Shown: positions 1 to 5,687 of the stretch, piece after piece | How positions within the stretch are numbered: the stretch's first letter is position 1 | Layout: every line of letters begins with the position of its first letter | Source: Ruminococcaceae bacterium UBA4306 | GTDB lineage: Bacteria; Bacillota; Clostridia; Oscillospirales; Acutalibacteraceae | Direction: 5' to 3' | Assembly (NCBI GenBank): GCA_002394725.1 | Contig: DGUQ01000027.1 | Coordinates: forward strand, 14,955-22,165 | Length of the DNA: 7,211 bases | Program-made: the position numbers and the translations under genes | The notes under the pieces: model-generated | The model's input: the letters and a program-made list of their open reading frames with translations, nothing else | What the model was told of the DNA's origin: nothing | Databases searched by the model: none

Positions 1-1590
1 CCCGGACATGCCGATTTCGGCGGCGAGGTGGAGCGTATCCTGATGATGGTCGACGGCGTATTACTGCTGGTCGACGCGTTCGAGGGCTGTATGCCTCAGA
101 CGCGCTTTGTGCTGAAAAAGGCGCTGGGTCTGGGTAAAAAGCCGCTGGTCGTCGTCAACAAGATCGACCGTGACGGCGCCCGTCCCGAGGAGGTCATCGA
201 CGAGGTGCTCGATCTGTTCATCGAGCTCGGCGCGGATGACGATCAGCTCGAATTCCCCGTTGTCTACGCTTCCGCGCGTGAGGGCGTATCCTCGCTCGAT
301 CCTTACGAGATGACCCCCGATATGAAGCCGCTGTTTGAAGCGATCATTCGTGAGATCCCTGCTCCTCAGGGAGAGATCGACGCGCCCTTGCAGCTGCTTG
401 TGTCCAACATAGAATATGACGAGTACGTCGGTCGTATCGGTATCGGCAGAGTGGAGCGCGGTTATGTCAAGTCCGGTCAGCAGGCGGTGCTGTGCCATCA
501 GGACGGCACCACTACCAATGTCAAGGTCAGTAAGCTCTATGAGTTTGAGGGCTTGAAGCGCGTGGAATGTGATGAAGCGCAGATGGGTGATCTCGTCTGT
601 GTATCGGGTATCGTCGACATCAATATCGGTGAAACGCTTTGCGCTCCCGATCATATCGATCCGCTGCCGTTCGTCAAGATCGACGAGCCGACCGTATCGA
701 TGAATTTTATCGTCAACAATTCGCCGTTTGCCGGCAGAGAGGGTAAGTATGTCACCTCCCGTAATATCCGTGACAGGCTGTTCAAGGAAGTGGAGACCAA
801 TGTAGCGCTCCGCGTCGAAGAGACCGACTCCGCCGACACCTTCAAGGTCAGCGGCAGAGGTGAGCTGCACCTTTCGATCCTGATCGAGACCATGCGCCGT
901 GAGGGCTACGAGTTCCAGGTCAGCCGTCCGCAGGTCATCACCAAGATGATCGACGGCGTCCTCCATGAGCCGATTGAATACCTCATGATCGAGGTACCCG
1001 AAAACTATGTCGGCGCGGTTATGGAGAAGCTCGGCTCCCGTAAGGCGGAGCTGATCAATATGGGTACGCGTGACGGCGGCTCTACACATATTGAGTTCCG
1101 TATCCCGTCCCGAGGATTGATGGGCTATCGTCCCGAGTTCTTGACCGACACCAACGGTAACGGTATCATGAACCACGTGTTCGATTCCTATGAGCCGTAC
1201 AAGGGCGATATCGTCACCCGTCACCAAGGTTCATTGATTGCTTTTGAAACCGGTGAGACCGTCACCTACGGTCTGTACGCCGCACAGGAACGCGGCAGAC
1301 TCTTTGTCGGACCCGGTGTGGATGTTTATGAAGGCATGATCGTCGGCGCGTGTCCCAAGGCTGAGGATATCACCGTCAACGTCTGTAAAAAGAAGCATAT
1401 CACCAACACCCGTGCCTCCGGCTCGGATGACGCGCTCAAGCTCACGCCGCCCTCCATCCTGTCACTTGAACAGTGCCTTGAGTTCATCGCGGATGACGAG
1501 CTGGTCGAGGTCACGCCCGAGAGCATCCGTATGCGCAAGGAGATCCTCAGCAAGGAACAGCGCATGAAGCACCAGTTTCGGAACAAGTGA
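1..1590 (+). CDS. typA: Translational GTPase TypA/BipA, 5'-truncated by window edge
   Basis: TypA/BipA is an EF-G-like GTPase that binds the 70S ribosome and helps 50S assembly and stress or cold adaptation. The frame is open from base 1 and reads PGHADFGGEVER, the end of the G3 motif (DTPGH), so the GTG at 28 is an internal valine. The G4 motif NKIDR lies at 157-171 and a G5-type SAR follows. After the G domain come a beta-barrel domain II, an EF-G domain III-like part, and the TypA-specific C-terminal domain with GSRKAELINM, RGLMGYRPEF and THQ-type RHQGSLIAFETG stretches. 529 residues are visible of about 600-610 usual, so roughly 75-85 N-terminal residues including the P-loop are missing. 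The gene ends with TGA at 1588-1590. No broken codons were seen. Identification is very secure; promoter and start are outside the window. Confidence 0.97.
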   Translation, partial: PGHADFGGEVERILMMVDGVLLLVDAFEGCMPQTRFVLKKALGLGKKPLVVVNKIDRDGARPEEVIDEVLDLFIELGADDDQLEFPVVYASAREGVSSLDPYEMTPDMKPLFEAIIREIPAPQGEIDAPLQLLVSNIEYDEYVGRIGIGRVERGYVKSGQQAVLCHQDGTTTNVKVSKLYEFEGLKRVECDEAQMGDLVCVSGIVDINIGETLCAPDHIDPLPFVKIDEPTVSMNFIVNNSPFAGREGKYVTSRNIRDRLFKEVETNVALRVEETDSADTFKVSGRGELHLSILIETMRREGYEFQVSRPQVITKMIDGVLHEPIEYLMIEVPENYVGAVMEKLGSRKAELINMGTRDGGSTHIEFRIPSRGLMGYRPEFLTDTNGNGIMNHVFDSYEPYKGDIVTRHQGSLIAFETGETVTYGLYAAQERGRLFVGPGVDVYEGMIVGACPKAEDITVNVCKKKHITNTRASGSDDALKLTPPSILSLEQCLEFIADDELVEVTPESIRMRKEILSKEQRMKHQFRNK

Positions 1591-1609
1591 CGCGCGCGTC
1601 TTTATTCCG
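1579..1609 (+). terminator. Weak hairpin over the typA stop codon
   Basis: CGGAA at 1579-1583 pairs with TTCCG at 1605-1609. Inside it the self-complementary GACGCGCGCGTC (1589-1600) is followed by TTTATT. The stem includes the typA stop codon. The U-rich tail is short and lies inside the outer stem, so this is only a possible terminator or 3'-end protecting structure. Confidence 0.25.
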
Positions 1610-1684
1610 CCTATTGAAAAGTGAATTAGATTTAACAATTCTTCAACGGCGGGTCTGACGTAACGCATGAATAACACGTAATAG

Positions 1685-1827
1685 CCTCTCTTTCCTAAGG
1701 TGCGATTCTGTCCAAAACTTGTTTTGGGTAACAGAATCCATACAAAGGAGAGGTGCCGCAAAGCGGCGGAGGGTTGCCTTGGTTGAGGTGGTCTTTGCTG
1801 TTTGATACTATCGATTGAATACTGAGT
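1685..1827 (+). repeat. Composite palindromic intergenic repeat, copy 1
   Basis: An outer stem CCTCTC (1685-1690) pairs with GAGAGG (1748-1753), extended by TTT/AAA with one bulge. A second hairpin GCCGC-AAA-GCGGC follows at 1755-1767, then GGAGGGTTG. About 35 bases later come GATACT (1804-1809) and ACTGAGT (1821-1827). The same order of parts, with different bases but conserved pairing, occurs at 3531-3624. From general knowledge, elements of the form AAAGGGAGCTGTCAC...GTGACTGAGGGATTGT are abundant between genes in gut Clostridia; I infer this is a divergent relative. No open reading frame is inside it. It lies just upstream of the exonuclease gene and may carry or replace that gene's promoter region. 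The right boundary is uncertain. Confidence 0.55.
1704..1738. repeat. Nested near-perfect palindrome inside repeat copy 1
   Basis: GATTCTGT (1704-1711) pairs with ACAGAATC (1731-1738), and directly inside it CCAAAAC (1712-1718) pairs with GTTTTGG (1721-1727). This makes a long hairpin with almost no loop. It occupies the apex of the first hairpin of copy 1, where copy 2 has only three bases (3540-3542). It looks like a separate small palindromic insertion. Confidence 0.55.
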
Positions 1828-1833
1828 ACCAAA

Positions 1834-2721
1834 ATGGAATATATCATATTGGATCTGGAATTTAACGGCACATACTCGAAGCATCGCCGCAAGTTTGTGA
1901 ACGAGATCATCGAGTTCGGCGCTGTTAAATGTGACGAACAACTGAATATCATCGAGACCTTTTCGGAGCTTATCAAGCCCCGGATCTCCAAGAAGCTCAA
2001 TTCTCATGTCAGCGCCCTGACCCATATCACTATCGATGAGCTGAATAAGAGCAACAATTCTTTTTCGCATGTGATGTCAAAGTTTCGCAAATTTCTCGGC
2101 GACGGCGTGCTGATGACATGGAGCAACAGCGATGTGCTGGTGCTGATCGAGAATTACAAGTATTTCTACGGCAATGATAAGCTGCCGTTCATGAAGTATT
2201 ATGTCAATCTGCAAAGATATTGTGAGAGGGCGATCGGTTACAACGACAAAGCCCGACAGCTCGGACTGTCCACCTGCGCCGAGATGCTCGGGATCAACTT
2301 TCAGGATGACAGCCTGCACCGCGCGTACAATGACGCGGAGCTGACGGCGGCATGCTTTAAGGCGCTCTATGACCGGGAGCTGTTACAGCAGTTCATCTAT
2401 ACCTGTGACGATGACTTTTATCGCCGTGTCAGCTTCAAGAATTACAATATCTGCGATCTGAAGAATCCCGGCGTTGAAAAGCGCGAGATGTTCTTTATTT
2501 GCGAGAACTGCGGCAGACGCGCTCTGCGCCGCTCCAAATGGCGGCTTAAAAATCGCTCTTTCCGCGCGAACTTCCGCTGCCTGAGATGCCGCAGGGATTT
2601 TGAGGGGCGTATCTCATTCAAGCAATGCTATGACCATGTCGACGTCACCAAAAAGACCGCGGAGGTCGAGCACAAGGAAAAGAAAAGACGGAAAAAATCC
2701 GAGCAAAAACCAACTGAATAA
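1834..2721 (+). CDS. DEDDh 3'-5' exonuclease with C-terminal zinc ribbon
   Basis: An exonuclease-fold protein of 295 aa, related to the RNase T/KapD/DNA polymerase III epsilon superfamily that removes nucleotides from 3' ends of DNA or RNA. Exo I is at the N-terminus (D7 and E9 in ILDLEF), Exo II has D100 in TWSNSD, and Exo III has H162 and D167 in HRAYND, so all DEDDh catalytic residues are present. Residues about 220-255 hold two Cys pairs (C223/C226 and C249/C252), a likely zinc ribbon, followed by a Lys/Arg-rich tail. Both suit nucleic-acid binding. The ATG at 1834 is chosen because the conserved Exo I strand begins immediately and an in-frame stop is at 1816-1818. No Shine-Dalgarno sequence is visible upstream. 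A terminator follows within 5 bases, so it ends its own transcript. The true substrate is unknown. Confidence 0.85.
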   Translation: MEYIILDLEFNGTYSKHRRKFVNEIIEFGAVKCDEQLNIIETFSELIKPRISKKLNSHVSALTHITIDELNKSNNSFSHVMSKFRKFLGDGVLMTWSNSDVLVLIENYKYFYGNDKLPFMKYYVNLQRYCERAIGYNDKARQLGLSTCAEMLGINFQDDSLHRAYNDAELTAACFKALYDRELLQQFIYTCDDDFYRRVSFKNYNICDLKNPGVEKREMFFICENCGRRALRRSKWRLKNRSFRANFRCLRCRRDFEGRISFKQCYDHVDVTKKTAEVEHKEKKRRKKSEQKPTE

Positions 2722-2725
2722 AAAG

Positions 2726-2753
2726 ACGGCAGAACACTCTGCCGTTTATTTAT
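2726..2753 (+). terminator. Rho-independent terminator after the exonuclease gene
   Basis: ACGGCAGA (2726-2733) and TCTGCCGT (2738-2745) form a perfect 8-bp stem with loop ACAC, followed by TTATTTAT. It starts four bases after the exonuclease stop codon. An A-rich run before the stem (2720-2724) could give weak function on the other strand. Confidence 0.85.
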
Positions 2754-2786
2754 CACATAAAAATAGAACAAATATTCGAAAAATCC

Positions 2787-2815
2787 TTGATTTATGATGA
2801 AATATCTGCTATAAT
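2787..2815 (+). promoter_or_regulatory. Sigma-A type promoter of the mini-sigma unit
   Basis: TTGATT (2787-2792), a 17-base spacer and a perfect TATAAT (2810-2815) form a strong vegetative promoter. Transcription would start near 2821-2823, giving a leader of about 145 nt before the first start codon at 2967. Confidence 0.75.
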
Positions 2816-2821
2816 AATAGT

Positions 2822-2915
2822 AGGGAACAAATGATCGATCAAATAATTCCCTTCAAAAGCGGTGATGCTACGCTTTTGATCCTGCCGTTTCGGCACGAGT
2901 AGCCCCATACTCAGT
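2822..2915 (+). promoter_or_regulatory. Structured 5' leader with four consecutive hairpins
   Basis: Downstream of the promoter four stems follow one another. Stem 1: GGGAA (2823-2827) with TTCCC (2847-2851). Stem 2: TCAAAAGCG (2853-2861) with CGCTTTTGA (2871-2879), 9 bp perfect. Stem 3: TGCCG (2883-2887) with CGGCA (2891-2895). Stem 4: GAGTA (2897-2901) with TACTC (2908-2912). None is followed by a T-run, so these are not ordinary terminators. GATCAAA (2837-2843) could also pair with TTTGATC (2875-2881), which would break stems 1 and 2. I do not recognise a known riboswitch or T-box. A cis-regulatory RNA, a small RNA or a protein-binding leader are all possible. Confidence 0.5.
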
Positions 2916-2966
2916 GAATACGTTACCAATTGATTTTAAAACGCAGTCTATCGAAAGGACAATCAA

Positions 2967-3185
2967 ATGAATTATTGTGAATGGGCGGCGGCGTACCGAG
3001 AGGACGCTTGTCGTGTACTGAGCGTAATTGAGAAGAAAAAGACGTTGTTGAATGACAAAAAACTAACTGCTGATATGCGCAAATCCATCGGCGATACGAT
3101 CACGGAATACCGCCGTATCTATCGCGAATTGTTGAAAACCGCCGAGCTTTTGCGTAATCGCGGAGGTAAACGCCATGCGGCGTGA
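2967..3185 (+). CDS. Small helical protein coupled to a mini-sigma factor
   Basis: A 72-aa protein starting MNYCEWAAAYRED, with no hydrophobic segment. It is rich in Lys, Arg and Glu and appears all alpha-helical: one helix around residues 3-25, then a turn near residues 30-38 (KKLTADM), then a second amphipathic helix around 39-65. This suggests a helical hairpin or coiled coil. The start is supported by AAAGGA (2954-2959), seven bases before the ATG. Its 3' end overlaps the next gene by 11 bases, and the next gene's GGAGGT site is inside this frame, so the two are translationally coupled. I recall similar short ORFs placed before sigma-like proteins in Clostridia, but no function is established to my knowledge. 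A partner or anti-sigma-like role is inference from context only. Confidence 0.7.
   Translation: MNYCEWAAAYREDACRVLSVIEKKKTLLNDKKLTADMRKSIGDTITEYRRIYRELLKTAELLRNRGGKRHAA
3162..3167 (+). promoter_or_regulatory. Ribosome binding site inside the upstream gene
   Basis: GGAGGT lies within the last codons of the 72-aa gene and seven bases before the ATG at 3175. With the 11-base frame overlap, it indicates coupled translation of the two proteins. Confidence 0.8.
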
Positions 3186-3471
3186 GAGGATGTTCCTCGA
3201 TGATCATAACAGCGATATCATCGCGTTTTCGCTGTATCAACAGGGCTCCTCCAATCGCATGGAGCGTGAGAGGATGAAAGCGATCCTCACACGCGCGATT
3301 CGACGCGAGTTGACCGACCGCCAGCGTGACTGTATTACCATGTATTATTTGGAAGGTATGAAAATGAAGGATATCGCGCAGGCAATGCGTCTTTCTAAAT
3401 CCACTGTCACTCGACATATCCAATCAGCCACGCGCAAGCTGCAAAGGATCGCCTCATATTATCAGCGCTGA
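3175..3471 (+). CDS. Minimal sigma-70 region 4-like DNA-binding protein
   Basis: A 98-aa protein whose C-terminal half (residues about 46-92) reads as sigma-70 region 4: LTDRQRDCITMYYLEG, then the helix-turn-helix MKDIAQAMRLSKSTVTRHI and a basic tail ATRKLQR. Region 4 normally contacts the -35 element and the RNA polymerase beta flap. Region 2, which binds the -10 element and the core clamp, is absent, so it cannot act as a normal complete sigma factor. The first 45 residues are polar and helical with no known domain. The start ATG at 3175 is set by GGAGGT (3162-3167), seven bases upstream; the next in-frame ATG at 3190 has no spaced ribosome site. It could be a phage-type activator (ArpU-like), a split-sigma subunit or a transcriptional regulator. 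Family assignment is firm, role is not. Confidence 0.82.
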   Translation: MRRERMFLDDHNSDIIAFSLYQQGSSNRMERERMKAILTRAIRRELTDRQRDCITMYYLEGMKMKDIAQAMRLSKSTVTRHIQSATRKLQRIASYYQR

Positions 3472-3530
3472 AAACTGAATAGTAAAATGAAAGCGCCGTT
3501 TTACAGCGCAATGTCATCAAGCTAAGAAAG

Positions 3531-3624
3531 GCTCCTTTTGGTAAAGGGAGCTGTCACCGAATGGTGACTGAGGGATTGTATCAATTGACCGAGCGTCAGC
3601 GAGATACTTTTTTCTTAACTGAGT
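3531..3624 (+). repeat. Composite palindromic intergenic repeat, copy 2
   Basis: GCTCCTTTT (3531-3539) pairs with AAAGGGAGC (3543-3551) across a 3-base loop. GTCACC (3553-3558) pairs with GGTGAC (3563-3568), then TGAGGGATTG. GATACT (3603-3608) and ACTGAGT (3618-3624) follow at nearly the same distances as in copy 1 (33 against 35 bases from GAGGG to GATACT). This copy is close to the form AAAGGGAGCTGTCAC...GTGACTGAGGGATTGT that I know as a frequent intergenic repeat of gut Clostridia. It sits between convergent genes and carries no gene. Confidence 0.7.
3578..3613 (+). terminator. Hairpin plus T6 within repeat copy 2, possible terminator
   Basis: GTATC (3578-3582) pairs with GATAC (3603-3607), with an inner TGAC (3586-3589) and GTCA (3595-3598), directly followed by six T residues (3608-3613). 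It lies about 105 bases after the mini-sigma stop codon and is the best terminator candidate for that unit. The stem is interrupted, so strength is uncertain. Confidence 0.4.
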
Positions 3625-3634
3625 GATATTGGCT

Positions 3635-3692
3635 AAAAGCGGCGCTTTTGTTCTGTTATTGATTGTCATTAAGAGGTTTCATAAGAAGCCTC
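3635..3692. terminator. Two hairpins in the convergent intergenic region
   Basis: AAAAGC-GGC-GCTTTT (3635-3649) followed by GTTCTGTTATT resembles a weak plus-strand terminator. GAGGTTTC-ATAA-GAAGCCTC (3673-3692, one G-U pair) could end the minus-strand membrane-protein transcript, but its T tract is poor. Nothing else was seen between 3693 and the stop codon at 3752. Confidence 0.3.
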
Positions 3693-3751
3693 ACGATCTC
3701 AACCTGTTAAACTGCTTCGAAAGAATTCTTCGTGTGGCGATTAATTTACCT

Positions 3752-5335
3752 TTATTCAAACAGCACCTTACTCTTTTTATACAGCGCCCTCATACTTTCA
3801 ACAAAGCCGTACGCGGCAAAGGGGATCAGCAGGATGAAGTAGGGGAGGATATACTGACTTTTTCCCTCAAATATCAGGTGATACAGCGCGCCGCCGAGGA
3901 TGGCGACCGGCAGGATCAGGCTCTCTGTGGTGAGCTTTTTGCGGAAGATCAGCCACACCATTCCCGCGGTAAAGGCGATGTAGGTCATCATCACATAGTA
4001 GTTGAACCAGTTGTCGAACACCTTGGATAATCCGCCTGTGTAGACGGAGTTCACGATCTTGGGCAGTTCTTCACCCTCGGGGTAATTGTGCTTGCGCACC
4101 TGACTGATCCAGATGGATTCAAAGCTCGGCTCATTATACTGACTGAGCAGCTTTTGTTTGTAGAATTCAAAGAACTGATTGCTTTTTGTGAGGGCGTCAA
4201 AGCGCTGTTTGATGCCCTGTGACGCTACGTCATTTGCCTTTTTGACGTCCATATTGGCGTCACGCAGGGTCTCCATCGCCTTGCCGTTGTACCAGCCCGG
4301 CGCCATACCGCTTTCGCTCATGCCCATATAGGCGTACAACTTCTGCGACACCTGTGTGTTCAGCTCTACACCGCTGCGCGCGGAATAGCTGAGTATCACG
4401 AGCTTTTGCAGACCGACGGAGCAGATGATCATCGCCGCGATAACGGCAAGCGCCATAAACCGTTTTTTGCCGATCACGTGCAGCAGCAGCGCGATACATA
4501 CCGCTGCCATAAGGATCATGTTGTTGTATTTGAGCAGTACCGATACCGCCATCAGCAGGACGGCAAATACCGCGAATTTGATCTTGTTCTCCTGCATATA
4601 GCGGATCACAAAGTACACGCTCCATACCGAGAAGGAAAGCCCCAACAGCAGACCGTAGGTGAAGGTGGTCATGAACATCGGCTGGAAGCAGATCGTCAGC
4701 GCAATCGCGGTGATATTGGTGACCGATCGGCGGTCAAAGAGCTTTTTGGTGATCATCACCAGCCCGACATAGATGCAGTCGAGCGCGATCACATTCGGGA
4801 TCTGGAAGAGGATGTCCGAGCTGCCCGTGCCGAATATACGGTACAGGATCTCGGCAAAAAAGACATAACCCAGCTGGAACGGATAGAACAGATAATAGCT
4901 ATGGTTGCCGTAATAATCCCACGAGGTATGGAAGCTCTGGTAGTTGTTTTTCGCCGCGTCACGCGCTGTATTGAGTAGGATCATGGCGTCGCCGCTGGCG
5001 ATCGATTTGACCAGCGTGATCCATATCAGCGACAGGATCGTCGTCAACAGCAGCATCACGCCCACAATGAACTTGGTGTTGAGCTTAGCGATGGAGATGT
5101 TCTTTCTCAGCGCCGCCAGCGCTCCCAGTATCGTCAAGCCGATCAGCGCGATATTCGTCAGCACCAGGTCTTTATCAAAGTTGATGATCTCCGAATAGGG
5201 GTTCGCCTGATCGATATGACAGGTTTGCAGGATGGATGCGACCGACAATAACGCAAACAGTACCGCGATCAGATAAATCGCGATACACGAGCAGATTTGA
5301 ACGATTTTGGTTCTCGCGTTGAGTGTATTATCCAC
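3752..5335 (-). CDS. Polytopic membrane protein, GT-C glycosyltransferase type
   Basis: A 527-aa integral membrane protein with about 12-13 predicted hydrophobic segments: near residues 12-36, 57-76, 88-110, several between 147 and 315, then 446-464, 473-489 and 495-512. After segment 3 comes an outside loop with D116 and D126 (SGDAMILLNTARDAA) and then SYYLFYPFQLGYVFF. This resembles GT-C enzymes, which use an acidic residue in the first large external loop to move a sugar from a polyprenyl-phosphate carrier. A hydrophilic external part of about 130 residues (316-445, with MGMSESGMAPGWYNG) precedes the last helices. The GTG start at 5335 is fixed by GAAGGAGA (5341-5348) five bases upstream. 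The gene lies 54 bases after the 68-aa gene and probably shares its promoter. The sugar, acceptor and exact family are not readable; a cell-wall or surface glycan role is inference. Confidence 0.72.
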   Translation of the reverse strand: MDNTLNARTKIVQICSCIAIYLIAVLFALLSVASILQTCHIDQANPYSEIINFDKDLVLTNIALIGLTILGALAALRKNISIAKLNTKFIVGVMLLLTTILSLIWITLVKSIASGDAMILLNTARDAAKNNYQSFHTSWDYYGNHSYYLFYPFQLGYVFFAEILYRIFGTGSSDILFQIPNVIALDCIYVGLVMITKKLFDRRSVTNITAIALTICFQPMFMTTFTYGLLLGLSFSVWSVYFVIRYMQENKIKFAVFAVLLMAVSVLLKYNNMILMAAVCIALLLHVIGKKRFMALAVIAAMIICSVGLQKLVILSYSARSGVELNTQVSQKLYAYMGMSESGMAPGWYNGKAMETLRDANMDVKKANDVASQGIKQRFDALTKSNQFFEFYKQKLLSQYNEPSFESIWISQVRKHNYPEGEELPKIVNSVYTGGLSKVFDNWFNYYVMMTYIAFTAGMVWLIFRKKLTTESLILPVAILGGALYHLIFEGKSQYILPYFILLIPFAAYGFVESMRALYKKSKVLFE

Positions 5336-5340
5336 GTGTT

Positions 5341-5348
5341 TCTCCTTC
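5341..5348 (-). promoter_or_regulatory. Ribosome binding site that sets the GTG start
   Basis: On the minus strand GAAGGAGA lies five bases before the GTG at 5335-5333. It is the best Shine-Dalgarno match in this stretch and decides the non-ATG start of the membrane protein. Confidence 0.85.
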
Positions 5349-5360
5349 TATAAAGTAATA

Positions 5361-5394
5361 GCGCAGCAAAGCGTCAGCTGCTTTGCTCCCTACA
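5361..5394 (-). terminator. Hairpin after the 68-aa gene, TGTAGGG-type palindrome
   Basis: On the minus strand TGTAGGG (from 5394) supplies the TAG stop of the 68-aa gene and is followed by AGCAAAGC (5387-5380) pairing with GCTTTGCT (5372-5365) around a 7-base loop. No T-run follows (TGCGCTATTAC), so it is likely a leaky attenuator or processing signal between the two minus-strand genes, not a full terminator. Confidence 0.4.
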
Positions 5395-5596
5395 GGGCGA
5401 ATTCCTCTCTGTCAAAATCCTTCAGCGGCGCCATGCCCTTCGGCTCACGCATGATCGGATTATACTTGAATTTTTTGCATTTACCGTTTTGCAGCTGTTT
5501 GTTAACGGTGCAGAATTGTGAGTCACCCACGTTCTTTGAGTGTTCACAATAGATACATGAAGGGACGATATTTTTTCCGAAAAGTTGTTGTTTCAT
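5390..5596 (-). CDS. Conserved small four-cysteine protein, putative metal-binding
   Basis: A 68-aa protein starting MKQQLFGKNIVPSCIYC. Four cysteines (C14, C17, C29, C40) in the pattern CxxC-x11-C-x10-C suggest one bound zinc or a small metal site. The C-terminal half has a proline- and lysine-containing stretch and an acidic ending DFDREEFAL. I recall similar short proteins in Oscillospirales with the order LFG.xI.P.C.YC, later Cys, KF.Y.P and a final acid-aromatic tail, but no function is known to me. The ATG at 5596 is preferred to a TTG at 5608 because GGTGATC, complementary to the 16S rRNA 3' end, lies a few bases before the ATG and overlaps the TTG. It is probably first in a two-gene transcript with the membrane protein downstream. 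Confidence 0.75.
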   Translation of the reverse strand: MKQQLFGKNIVPSCIYCEHSKNVGDSQFCTVNKQLQNGKCKKFKYNPIMREPKGMAPLKDFDREEFAL

Positions 5597-5687
5597 CTTG
5601 ATCACCAACTATTTAATATTGTTGCGAAGGGGGATAGTCTCTGCGATCCATCCCGTGGCAATCTCACTTTTGATTTGCGTACAAATT

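Noticed and set aside
28..30. GTG as the start of the typA fragment
   Set aside because: The frame is open upstream to base 1 and encodes PGHADFGGE, part of the G3 motif, so the GTG is an internal Val codon.
61..1227. Long minus-strand open frame (388 codons) opposite typA
   Set aside because: It mirrors the codon structure of typA, has no recognisable domain, and typA on the other strand is a certain gene.
1462..2070. Minus-strand open frame across the typA end, the repeat and the exonuclease start
   Set aside because: It overlaps two real genes and a palindromic repeat, and its translation resembles no family.
2600..2797. Alternative plus-strand frame over the exonuclease end
   Set aside because: It overlaps the zinc-ribbon coding region and runs through the terminator hairpin; no ribosome site.
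2822..2966. Leader as a known riboswitch or T-box (c-di-GMP, fluoride, guanidine, T-box considered)
   Set aside because: None of the core motifs I know for these classes is present. It is kept only as an unclassified structured leader.
3181..3276. Twelve-base direct repeat CGTGAGAGGATG at 3181-3192 and 3265-3276 in the mini-sigma gene
   Set aside because: Both copies encode RERM in the same frame in a charged helical region; this is most likely coincidence of codon use.
4406..4978. Plus-strand open frame opposite the membrane protein (also 3623-4030 and 4944-5198)
   Set aside because: The composition is that of an antisense copy of transmembrane codons, rich in His, Gln, Arg and Asp. There is no ribosome site and no domain.
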